Assembly: GCA_021793135.1 (NCBI GenBank)
Contig: JAJYTI010000068.1
Location: forward strand, 1 to 10,202
Direction of reading: 5' to 3'
Source: Bacteroidota bacterium
GTDB lineage: Bacteria; Bacteroidota; Bacteroidia; Flavobacteriales; Flavobacteriaceae
Length of the DNA stretch: 10,202 bases
Each line of letters begins with the position of its first letter. Within the stretch, counting starts at the first letter, position 1. The notes beneath the pieces are model-generated. The model worked only from the letters and a program-made list of their open reading frames with translations, was not told the DNA's origin and ran no database searches. The position numbers and the translations under genes were made by a program. Below are positions 1 through 6,339 of this stretch, one piece after another.

Positions 1-45
1 AAACTTATAAATAAATATATATAATACATTTTTGCGACAATGTAC

Positions 46-76
46 TTTGTGCCTTGCGTTGCAATCTTTATCTTTG
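46..76 (+). promoter_or_regulatory. Bacteroidota-type promoter of ffh
   Basis: The sequence shows a TTTG at 46-49 (-33 element) and TATCTTTG at 69-76 (-7 element, consensus TAnnTTTG), separated by 19 bases. This is the arrangement known for the primary sigma factor of Bacteroidota. Transcription should begin near 81-84, about 20 bases before the ATG at 102. The site therefore also decides the start codon of ffh: a TTG further upstream (54) lies between the two promoter elements and could not be in the transcript. Confidence 0.8.
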
Positions 77-101
77 CACAACAAAATACTTTGCAGTAAT
101 T

Positions 102-1430
102 ATGTTTGAAAATTTAAGTGAAAAGTTAGATAAGGCGCTACACGTTTTAAAAGGTCATGGTAGTATTACCGAGGTCAATGTGGCCGAGACACTACGTGAA
201 GTTCGTAGAGCATTACTAGATGCAGACGTTAACTTTAAAACCGCAAAAGACTTTACTAACCGAGTGAAGGAAAAAGCACTTGGGCAGGATGTACTTACTA
301 CATTACAGCCTGGGCAGCTTATGGTTAAGATTGTAAAAGATGAGCTGACAGAGCTGATGGGTGGCGACACAGAAGGAATTAACCTAAGTGGGAAACCATC
401 TGTAATTCTTATGTCAGGATTGCAAGGTAGTGGTAAAACAACTTTCTCTGGAAAGCTTGCCAACTTTTTAAAAACCAAAAAAACAAGAAAACCTCTTCTG
501 GTAGCATGTGATGTTTACCGTCCTGCAGCTATTAATCAGTTACACGTAGTTGGAGAACAAATAGGAGTAGAGGTTTATAGCGAAGAGGGAAATAAGAATC
601 CAGTAGAAATTGCACAGAACGCTATTGCACATGCAAAAGAAAATGGATTTAATGTAGTTATTATTGATACCGCAGGACGATTAGCGGTAGATAAAGAAAT
701 GATGGATGAAATCTCCGAAATCCATCGTGCTATTGAACCTCAAGAAACCTTGTTTGTGGTTGACTCTATGACAGGTCAAGATGCTGTAAATACTGCAAAA
801 GCTTTTAATGATATACTTAACTTTGATGGGATTATCCTTACTAAGTTAGATGGTGACACAAGAGGTGGAGCTGCAATATCTATTAAAAGTGTAGTAAATA
901 AGCCGATTAAATTTATCGGTACAGGAGAAAAAATGGATGCTATAGACGTATTCCACCCTTCTAGAATGGCAGATAGGATTCTGGGGATGGGAGACGTTGT
1001 TTCTTTAGTAGAGCGTGCTCAAGAACAATTTGACGAACAAGAAGCAAGAAAACTACAGAAGAAAATTGCCAAAAATCAGTTTGGTTTTGATGATTTCTTA
1101 AACCAAATTCAGCAAGTAAAGCGAATGGGAAGCATGAAGGACCTTATAGGTATGATTCCAGGCGCAGGGAAAGCATTAAAAGGAATTGATATAGATGATG
1201 ACGCATTTAAGCACATAGAAGCTATTATCCATTCCATGACTCCAGAAGAAAGAACAACTCCTTCTGTTTTAAATGGAAGTAGAAAACGAAGAATAGCCAA
1301 GGGTAGTGGAACTAGCGTTCGCGAAGTGAACCAACTACTTAAGCAATTCGATCAAATGAGTAAGATGATGAAGATGATGCAAGGCGGAGGCGGAAGAAAG
1401 ATGATGCAAATGATGAATAAAATGAAATAA
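102..1430 (+). CDS. ffh: Signal recognition particle protein Ffh (SRP54 GTPase)
   Basis: This is the protein subunit of the signal recognition particle. It binds signal sequences emerging from ribosomes and 4.5S RNA, and with FtsY delivers nascent membrane proteins to the Sec translocon. The 442-residue product has the family's usual length and order. The helical N domain covers about 1-90. The GTPase G domain has its P-loop GLQGSGKTT at 106-114, DTAGR at 189-193 and TKLDGD at 247-252. The methionine-rich M domain spans about 328-442, with the RNA-binding SRKRRIAKGSG at 393-403 and a run of KMMKMM/MMQMM-type segments at the C-terminus that form the signal-binding groove. The ATG at 102 is chosen because the product then begins MFENLSEKL, typical of Ffh, and because the promoter lies just upstream. 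A strong terminator follows, so the gene is probably monocistronic. Confidence 0.97.
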   Translation: MFENLSEKLDKALHVLKGHGSITEVNVAETLREVRRALLDADVNFKTAKDFTNRVKEKALGQDVLTTLQPGQLMVKIVKDELTELMGGDTEGINLSGKPSVILMSGLQGSGKTTFSGKLANFLKTKKTRKPLLVACDVYRPAAINQLHVVGEQIGVEVYSEEGNKNPVEIAQNAIAHAKENGFNVVIIDTAGRLAVDKEMMDEISEIHRAIEPQETLFVVDSMTGQDAVNTAKAFNDILNFDGIILTKLDGDTRGGAAISIKSVVNKPIKFIGTGEKMDAIDVFHPSRMADRILGMGDVVSLVERAQEQFDEQEARKLQKKIAKNQFGFDDFLNQIQQVKRMGSMKDLIGMIPGAGKALKGIDIDDDAFKHIEAIIHSMTPEERTTPSVLNGSRKRRIAKGSGTSVREVNQLLKQFDQMSKMMKMMQGGGGRKMMQMMNKMK

Positions 1431-1480
1431 GCTATGTATCGGAATAAAATATGTTACATACGAATATAACGAATACAATT

Positions 1481-1522
1481 ACGCGTCGGGTTTACGTACA
1501 GAAACTCGGCGCGTTTTTTTTT
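1481..1522 (+). terminator. Rho-independent terminator of ffh
   Basis: A 13-base arm at 1481-1493 (ACGCGTCGGGTTT) pairs with 1502-1514 (AAACTCGGCGCGT) using two G-U wobbles and an 8-base loop. A run of T follows to 1522. It lies 50 bases after the ffh stop codon and separates ffh from folD. Confidence 0.88.
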
Positions 1523-1548
1523 ACATAAACCATAAACATATCAACAAC

Positions 1549-2433
1549 ATGACAATCTTAGATGGTAAAAAATTATCAGAAGAAATTAAACAAGAAATAG
1601 CCCAAGAGGTTAAGGAAATTGCAAGTAAGGGGGAAAGAGTTCCTCATTTGGCTGCAGTATTAGTAGGAAATGATGGTGCTAGTTTAACTTACGTAGGAAG
1701 TAAGGTGCGTTCTTGTGAGAAAATTGGTTTCCAGTCTACTTTGATTCACCTACCAGAAGATACTACGCAAGATGAATTACTAGAAAAAATAAAAGAATTA
1801 AATAATGATGAAGGTTTGGACGGTTTTATCGTTCAACTTCCTCTTCCAAAACACATAGACGAGCAAACGGTACTCGAAGCAGTAAGCCCAAAAAAGGATG
1901 TAGATGGTTTCCATCCAGAAAACTTTGGAAGGATGGCTCTAGGTATGGAAAGTTTTATCCCAGCCACTCCTTTTGGTATTATAGAAATGTTAAAGCGATA
2001 TAATATAGAAACCTCTGGAAAACATGCCGTGGTAATAGGAAGAAGCAATATTGTAGGACGTCCTATTAGTATTTTGTTGAGTAACAAAGGGCAGCCAGGA
2101 GATTGTACAGTAACTCTAACACATAGTAGAACTAAAAATCTTAAAGAAATCACTAAAACTGCAGATATTATTGTATCGGCTTTAGGGGTTCCAAACTTTG
2201 TAACGGCAGACATGGTTAAAGAAGGAGTAGTGGTAATAGATGTTGGAATTACTCGAGTACCAGACGAAAATGCAAAGAGAGGATATGTAATTACTGGTGA
2301 TGTGAATTTTGATGAGGTAAGTAAAAAAGCTTCGTTTATTACTCCAGTTCCTGGTGGAGTAGGACCAATGACTATTGCAATGTTACTTAAAAATACTTTA
2401 TTGGCGCGTCATAGAAATATGAAGAATTCATAA
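1549..2433 (+). CDS. folD: Bifunctional methylenetetrahydrofolate dehydrogenase / methenyltetrahydrofolate cyclohydrolase FolD
   Basis: This cytoplasmic enzyme oxidises 5,10-methylene-THF with NADP+ and hydrolyses 5,10-methenyl-THF to 10-formyl-THF, feeding purine and formyl-methionine synthesis. At 294 residues it has normal family length. Visible motifs are Y48-V-G-S-K52, which provides the catalytic tyrosine and lysine, and QLPLP near residue 97. Further on are the folate-binding KDVDGFHP and the Rossmann nucleotide-binding segment GRSNIVGRP. The closing signature is PGGVGPMT near the C-terminus. The ATG gives the typical MTILDGKKLSEEI beginning. There is no clear TAnnTTTG promoter in the short gap after the ffh terminator, so the gene's own promoter is not identified. 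It converges on the following minus-strand gene and shares a hairpin with it. Confidence 0.96.
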   Translation: MTILDGKKLSEEIKQEIAQEVKEIASKGERVPHLAAVLVGNDGASLTYVGSKVRSCEKIGFQSTLIHLPEDTTQDELLEKIKELNNDEGLDGFIVQLPLPKHIDEQTVLEAVSPKKDVDGFHPENFGRMALGMESFIPATPFGIIEMLKRYNIETSGKHAVVIGRSNIVGRPISILLSNKGQPGDCTVTLTHSRTKNLKEITKTADIIVSALGVPNFVTADMVKEGVVVIDVGITRVPDENAKRGYVITGDVNFDEVSKKASFITPVPGGVGPMTIAMLLKNTLLARHRNMKNS

Positions 2434-2453
2434 TAGAAGTTTATTTCTACAAT

Positions 2454-2497
2454 AAAACTCCAAGAAATATTTGTAAATAATATCTCTTGGAGTTTTT
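2454..2497. terminator. Bidirectional terminator between folD and the AI-2E family gene
   Basis: The arm AAAACTCCAAGA (2454-2465) is perfectly complementary to TCTTGGAGTTTT (2485-2496). The stem can extend by about six A-T pairs past one mismatch. The plus strand ends in TTTTT, and the minus-strand side also ends in TTTT. It sits 20 bases after the folD stop and directly after the end of the opposing gene, so it probably serves both. Confidence 0.85.
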
Positions 2498-2499
2498 AT

Positions 2500-3507
2500 T
2501 TAATATTGTTCTTCTATATATTCCTTACGATATACTCGTATTAATATTAAGAGTAAACTAATCAATATAGGTCCAAAAATCAATCCTATAAATCCAAACA
2601 GTGGTACACCTATAATTACACCTATAAGGGTAATAAGCGGATGTACATCGTCCAATCGTTTCAGGGCATATAACCTTGTTATATTATCTGAGATACCTAC
2701 AATGACAAAACCATAAATTAAAATTCCCCAAGCTGCAAAAGTATCACCTGCAGAGAGTGTTAATAAAAATACTGGTATAATACCAACCATGGTTCCAACA
2801 ATTGGAATCATAGATCCAATTGTAGTAATTACGAACCAAAACCATGGATCTCTTGCACCAAAAATAAGATATCCTATAAGTGCTACAATACCTTGTACTA
2901 TAGCTACTACAGGTATCCCAATAGCATTTGCACGTACCATAGATTGGCATTCACGACCTATAAGTTCCAGATTTTCTCTTTTGAAAGGAAGATATTTATA
3001 GAATGTATCAATCATATCCTTAGAATGGATAAGCATATAATAAAGTAATAGATACATAATAGCAACGGATATCAGTATATTGAATGTACCACCTGCAATA
3101 GACTGCAAGCTATTAGATACCATATCGGCTATTCTGCCAGTTTCTATTTGTGGGCCAATCTCAAAACCCAATTTTCTTTCTAAAGTAATAACTTGTTCTT
3201 TTAAAGCATTAGTAACCTCTTCTGAGCTTCTTACCGCTTTTCCTATTTTATTACCTAACATTAACACAATACCCGTAAGTGGTAATAGAATAACTAGAAA
3301 AGATGCAAACATTAATATACTAGCCGACAAAGCTTTATTCATCCCTCTATTTATCATCTTTTTCATAAAAGGATTGAGTATTACATAGATAGTAATAGCA
3401 CCCAATACACCAGTTAGATAGGGTAATGTCTCGTATACGATTAGAAAACCTACAATCGCGATAACGAATAAAACAAATAATTGACGAACAATAACGGGTT
3501 TAAGCAT
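2500..3507 (-). CDS. AI-2E family transporter (PerM/UPF0118 family membrane protein)
   Basis: This is a polytopic inner-membrane protein of 335 residues, near the usual length for the AI-2E/PerM family. Members have been linked to autoinducer-2 export (TqsA) and to Na+/H+ antiport, and the substrate cannot be told from sequence. Hydrophobic segments lie at about 8-27, 31-46, 62-84, 141-161, 198-216, 222-252, 258-276 and 290-323. A soluble, amphipathic loop at about 86-140 is typical of the family. Conserved features include the SMIPIVGTMVGIIP segment (232-245), the HP pair at 289-290 and the GFIGLIFGP segment at 305-313. The ATG at 3505-3507 gives a charged MLKPVIVRQ start before the first membrane segment. 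The gene is divergent from the repressor gene at 3676. No convincing TAnnTTTG promoter was seen on this strand. Confidence 0.9.
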   Translation of the reverse strand: MLKPVIVRQLFVLFVIAIVGFLIVYETLPYLTGVLGAITIYVILNPFMKKMINRGMNKALSASILMFASFLVILLPLTGIVLMLGNKIGKAVRSSEEVTNALKEQVITLERKLGFEIGPQIETGRIADMVSNSLQSIAGGTFNILISVAIMYLLLYYMLIHSKDMIDTFYKYLPFKRENLELIGRECQSMVRANAIGIPVVAIVQGIVALIGYLIFGARDPWFWFVITTIGSMIPIVGTMVGIIPVFLLTLSAGDTFAAWGILIYGFVIVGISDNITRLYALKRLDDVHPLITLIGVIIGVPLFGFIGLIFGPILISLLLILIRVYRKEYIEEQY

Positions 3508-3615
3508 AGAATTATTATTAACACTTATGTTACTAATATACCTTAAAAATACTAGAATAACAGGTAATTTATAGCAACCTGAGCTTGTAAATTTGAATAA
3601 ATAATAAAATAATTA

Positions 3616-3652
3616 AACTAAATAATTAGTTATAACTAAAATAATAGTTATA
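3616..3652. promoter_or_regulatory. Tandem palindromic operator, probable BlaI-type repressor site
   Basis: Two 18-base direct repeats (3616-3633 and 3634-3651) agree at 15 of 18 positions. Each is itself an inverted repeat: AACTAA-N4-TTAGTT at 3616-3631 and TATAACTA-N6-TAGTTATA at 3631-3652. The inner half-sites also form a perfect 14-base palindrome, TTAGTTATAACTAA (3626-3639). The four ACTA/TAGT half-sites repeat with 18-base periodicity, as expected for two adjacent dimers. It lies 24 bases upstream of the BlaI-type repressor gene and overlaps its promoter, so autorepression is the natural reading. Binding by this particular repressor is inferred. Confidence 0.75.
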
Positions 3653-3656
3653 TTTG
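3626..3656 (+). promoter_or_regulatory. Promoter of the repressor-M56 peptidase operon
   Basis: TATATTTG at 3649-3656 matches the TAnnTTTG -7 element, and exactly 19 bases upstream is TTAG (3626-3629), a weak fit to the -33 TTTG. The predicted start of transcription is near 3662-3664, about 13 bases before the ATG at 3676. Both elements lie in or against the tandem operator, so a bound repressor would block polymerase. Confidence 0.65.
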
Positions 3657-3675
3657 AAATATAAATACAAGATAT

Positions 3676-4044
3676 ATGAAAGAATTGACCAAAGCAGAGG
3701 AAGAGATAATGCATATTCTATGGGATTTAAAAGAAGCCAATGTAGCATCGATAATCGACAAATTACCCGAACCTAAACCCGCTTATAACACAGTTTCTAC
3801 TATAGTTAGAATTCTAGAAAGCAAAGGTTTTGTAGATTTTAGAAAGAAAGGTCGTGGACATATCTATTATCCGATAATTAAAAAATCGGAATATAGTAAT
3901 CAGTTTTTAAATAAATTTTTGTCTGGATATTTCCAAGGATCTTTTAAAAGCATGGTATCTTTTTTTGTTAATAAAAATGATGTTAGTGTCCATGAAATGG
4001 AAGAGATTCTGCAAATACTAGATAAACAAAAAAAGGATAAATAA
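3676..4044 (+). CDS. BlaI/MecI/CopY-family winged-helix transcriptional repressor
   Basis: This is a 122-residue cytoplasmic DNA-binding protein of the BlaI/MecI family (Pfam Penicillinase_R type), matching the family's usual 120-130 residues. The N-terminal winged helix begins MKELTKAEEEIMHILWDL. The recognition helix lies around 36-50 (AYNTVSTIVRILESK) and the wing around 51-66 ends in the typical GRGHIYYP. The C-terminal region (about 72-118) is the dimerisation part. In BlaI and MecI the partner protease BlaR1/MecR1 triggers cleavage at an Asn-Phe bond; by eye the corresponding bond here is Ser95-Phe96. The stop codon overlaps the next start (TAATG), so the two proteins are probably translationally coupled. 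The tandem operator upstream suggests autoregulation. The regulon beyond this operon is unknown, and nothing nearby indicates beta-lactam resistance. Confidence 0.93.
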   Translation: MKELTKAEEEIMHILWDLKEANVASIIDKLPEPKPAYNTVSTIVRILESKGFVDFRKKGRGHIYYPIIKKSEYSNQFLNKFLSGYFQGSFKSMVSFFVNKNDVSVHEMEEILQILDKQKKDK

Positions 4045-5384
4045 TGACATTTATAATTATACAAATATTTTTATATCAAGCATTGTTCTTGGGGTTTTAT
4101 GAGTTCTTCTTAAAACAAGATACACATTATAATTGGCAGCGTTTTTATCTGTTATTCACTTTAGTAATTACATTTATTCTTCCTTTTGTAGTTCTTCCTT
4201 CTTTATCAGAAGGAATTATGAAAACTTACAATGTAGAGTTGCCTACCATATTATTACAAACAACAGAAGTAGAAAATCAATCTATATCAGAAGTGTATAG
4301 TCCTAGTAATTCATTTTTATCGAGTATATGGATACTAGGTGGAATTGTGTCCTTTATATGGTTTGTTTGGAGGTATCGTAAATTAAAAATAATGCTTGAC
4401 TCTTCTCAAATATTAAAAAAGGATGCCTATCAACTAGCTATAGTTCCTAATACCGATATAGCTTTTTCATTTAAAAAGACCATTTTTTTAGGAGAGTATC
4501 TCAGTGTAAAAGAAAGAGAAGTTATTCTTAAGCATGAAGAAGTACATATTCAACAGAGACACAGTGCAGATCTTTTATTTATAGAATTATTTCGAATAGT
4601 ATTTTGGTGGAATCCATTGTTGTACTTTTTTCAAAAACGTTTGATAGAACTACATGAATATATAGCCGATGCTTATGTAGTGAAGCAAACTTCTATACAA
4701 CAATATTATCAGAATTTATTATCACAAGTATTTAGAACAAGTGATGTTTCTTTTACTAATACTTTTTATAAACAATCATTAATTAAAAAACGAATTATTA
4801 TGTTACAGAAAACAAAATCGTCTAGAAAATCTAAGTTTAAATACTTGTTGATTATACCGTTAATAGCATGCATGTTGATTTTTGTATCTTGTATGGATGA
4901 GACTATAGATACGCAACCTGCGAGTGAAGAAATGGCACCGTTACCACCACCAGTACCACCATCACCACCATTGCCGCCAGATCCTCCAAGCTCAGAAATG
5001 AAGTCTGAAAAGCGAGTAGAAATAGAGGAAATTCCTTTTTCAATTATCGAAAATCCACCTGTTTATCCTGGTTGTGATGATGCTGCAAGTATAGAAGAGC
5101 AAAAAGATTGTATGACGAAAAAGATTTCAAATTTTGTTGCGAATAACTTTAATACTGATTTAGGAAAAGATTTAGGCTTAAGTGGAATACAACTGATTTT
5201 CGCAATGTTTACTATCGATGAGTCTGGTAACATTAAAGATATTAAAGTAAGGTCACAATATCCAGAGTTTGATAACGAAACAAAGAGGGTATTAGAGTTA
5301 CTTCCTCAAATGACACCTGGAAATCAAGAGAATGTAAATGTGCCAGTTAGTTATACACTGCCAATCCGTTTTGAAATAAATTAA
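4044..5384 (+). CDS. BlaR1-like M56 membrane metallopeptidase with extracytoplasmic TonB-C-like domain
   Basis: This is the probable sensor-protease partner of the upstream repressor. The 446-residue protein has membrane segments at about 1-19, 33-55 and 93-109. A cytoplasmic gluzincin domain follows, with the zinc motif H164-E165-E166-V167-H168 and the downstream E205-x3-D209, both intact. A fourth membrane segment covers about 266-282. Beyond it are a proline-rich linker (300-315, PLPPPVPPSPPLPPDP) and a TonB C-terminal-like domain (about 330-446). This contains PVYPGC (C344), a second cysteine C356, FTIDESGNI, and the LLPQMTPG and PIRFEIN signatures. In staphylococcal BlaR1 the equivalent outer domain is a penicillin-binding domain, which is absent here, so the signal sensed should differ. 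The fourth membrane segment ends in FVSC283, which looks like a lipobox. A beta-lactam role is not supported; envelope-stress or TonB-related sensing is inference. Confidence 0.9.
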   Translation: MTFIIIQIFLYQALFLGFYEFFLKQDTHYNWQRFYLLFTLVITFILPFVVLPSLSEGIMKTYNVELPTILLQTTEVENQSISEVYSPSNSFLSSIWILGGIVSFIWFVWRYRKLKIMLDSSQILKKDAYQLAIVPNTDIAFSFKKTIFLGEYLSVKEREVILKHEEVHIQQRHSADLLFIELFRIVFWWNPLLYFFQKRLIELHEYIADAYVVKQTSIQQYYQNLLSQVFRTSDVSFTNTFYKQSLIKKRIIMLQKTKSSRKSKFKYLLIIPLIACMLIFVSCMDETIDTQPASEEMAPLPPPVPPSPPLPPDPPSSEMKSEKRVEIEEIPFSIIENPPVYPGCDDAASIEEQKDCMTKKISNFVANNFNTDLGKDLGLSGIQLIFAMFTIDESGNIKDIKVRSQYPEFDNETKRVLELLPQMTPGNQENVNVPVSYTLPIRFEIN

Positions 5385-5393
5385 AAGCTTAAA

Positions 5394-5429
5394 CTTTAAC
5401 TTCTGGTATTTAGATGCTAGAGGTTAAAG
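5394..5429 (+). other. Stem-loop after the M56 peptidase gene
   Basis: CTTTAACTTCT (5394-5404) pairs with AGAGGTTAAAG (5419-5429) with one G-U wobble and a 14-base loop, 10 bases after the stop codon. There is no proper T-run after it, so it may be a weak terminator or an mRNA 3'-stabilising structure rather than a strong intrinsic terminator. Confidence 0.5.
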
Positions 5430-5511
5430 GATTTATATAAGTGAAGGAGTAGTTATTCATTTAGTATTCGAATTTATAATTAAATACTTTACTCGCTGTA
5501 ATTGTTAATAA

Positions 5512-5599
5512 TATGCTACTATAGTGTTTTTTTAAGGGTTTGTATTTAAACTTATTTATTTTTGGTTTATAAGTAGCGTTTTATGTTACTATATTGTAA
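5512..5599. repeat. Imperfect direct repeats with palindromic cores upstream of the first TonB-C lipoprotein
   Basis: TATGCTACTATAGTG (5512-5526) and TATGTTACTATATTG (5582-5596) agree at 13 of 15 bases, 70 bases apart. The first contains the perfect palindrome ACTATAGT. The second lies in TTACTATATTGTAA (5586-5599), a 14-base palindrome with one mismatched pair that resembles published BlaI operators of the TTACATATGTAA type. They flank a possible -7 element at 5557-5564. They may be regulator sites, but in such AT-rich DNA chance is possible. Confidence 0.35.
5557..5564 (+). promoter_or_regulatory. Possible -7 promoter element of the first TonB-C lipoprotein
   Basis: TATTTTTG fits TAnnTTTG. 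The nearest TTTG upstream (5539-5542) is only 14 bases away, shorter than the usual 19, so the -33 element is uncertain. Transcription would start near 5571, leaving a 5' leader of roughly 78 bases before the ATG at 5649. The 264-base gap from 5385 to 5648 holds no other gene that I can support. Confidence 0.4.
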
Positions 5600-5648
5600 T
5601 AATAAAATTATTTATAAATTAAGCTAATAAACCTTAAACAACAAACAA

Positions 5649-6278
5649 ATGAGAAAGATTACTAAAACTGCAAAAACATTACGACTGAAGAGTTTTTACC
5701 TCTTACCATTATTTGCTTTTACGATTATGTTTACATCATGTAAAAATGATAAAAAAGAGGAGCAAATAAAAATACATGAAGAAGTTGTAAATTCAGAAGA
5801 TGCTAAAAAGCTAGATGCTGCCGAACAGATGGAAAGAGATCTGCAAAGAAAAAAGGAAGAACAAGAATCTCAGATACAGAATGATTTTGAAGATAATCAA
5901 GAACAGAGTGCAACTGAGAGTTTAGACAGTTATCCTATTTCTAGTATTGATCATGCTCCAATTTATCCTGGTTGTGAAGATAATGTTGATAATGCAGAAG
6001 ACTGCCTATCCGAACAAATAGATAAATATGTTACAAGACATTTTAAAAAAGCAATAGCATTGGAAGAAGGTCTTTCTGGAACGCAACATATTATGGTAAG
6101 TTTTGAAATAAGTGAAAAAGGTGAGGTCAAGAATGTAGAGGCAAAAGCTGACAATCCTAGACTAGAACAAGAAGCTAAGCGCGTTATAAGTAAATTACCA
6201 AAAATGACACCTGGTATTTTAAATGGTAAAGAAATTACGACGCAATATGCAGTACCTATTCGCTTTGAAATAGATTAA
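5649..6278 (+). CDS. Lipoprotein with charged coiled-coil linker and TonB-C-like domain
   Basis: This is a predicted envelope lipoprotein of 209 residues. Its signal peptide has a basic n-region (MRKITKTAKTLRLK), a hydrophobic core, and a lipobox ending MFTSC with the lipidated cysteine at 31. Residues about 32-94 are very rich in E, K, Q and D and probably helical or coiled coil. Residues about 95-209 form a TonB C-terminal-like domain with PIYPGC (C109), a second cysteine C119, FEISEKGEV, LPKMTPG and PIRFEID. The same landmarks occur in the outer domain of the upstream M56 peptidase. There is no TonB membrane helix to contact ExbB, so the automatic name 'energy transducer TonB' would be misleading. 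The signal peptide also resembles membrane segment 4 of the peptidase, hinting at descent from a detached C-terminal half. A terminator follows. Function is unknown. Confidence 0.85.
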   Translation: MRKITKTAKTLRLKSFYLLPLFAFTIMFTSCKNDKKEEQIKIHEEVVNSEDAKKLDAAEQMERDLQRKKEEQESQIQNDFEDNQEQSATESLDSYPISSIDHAPIYPGCEDNVDNAEDCLSEQIDKYVTRHFKKAIALEEGLSGTQHIMVSFEISEKGEVKNVEAKADNPRLEQEAKRVISKLPKMTPGILNGKEITTQYAVPIRFEID

Positions 6279-6288
6279 ATATAAAACG

Positions 6289-6326
6289 AAGCCTCTTATA
6301 AAAAACTTTTGTAAGAGGCTTTTTTT
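6289..6326 (+). terminator. Rho-independent terminator after the first TonB-C lipoprotein
   Basis: AAGCCTCTTA (6289-6298) pairs perfectly with TAAGAGGCTT (6312-6321). The stem can extend by about five further pairs towards a small loop and is followed by TTTTTTT ending at 6326. It ends only 13 bases before the next ATG, so the next gene is either reached by read-through or has a promoter that I could not identify. Confidence 0.88.
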
Positions 6327-6339
6327 AATTCTTCTAGCG

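Noticed and set aside
54..101. A TTG start that would extend Ffh by 16 residues
   Set aside because: It lies between the -33 and -7 promoter elements, upstream of the expected transcription start, and the extra residues do not look like Ffh. ATG 102 is preferred.
3561..3581. Short hairpin CAGGT/ACCTG in the gap between the divergent genes
   Set aside because: The stem is only five pairs with an 11-base loop and no T-run; it is within chance expectation.
4044..5384. Reading the repressor-peptidase pair as a beta-lactam resistance operon
   Set aside because: The peptidase lacks the penicillin-binding sensor domain and no beta-lactamase or PBP gene is nearby; only the family architecture is shared.
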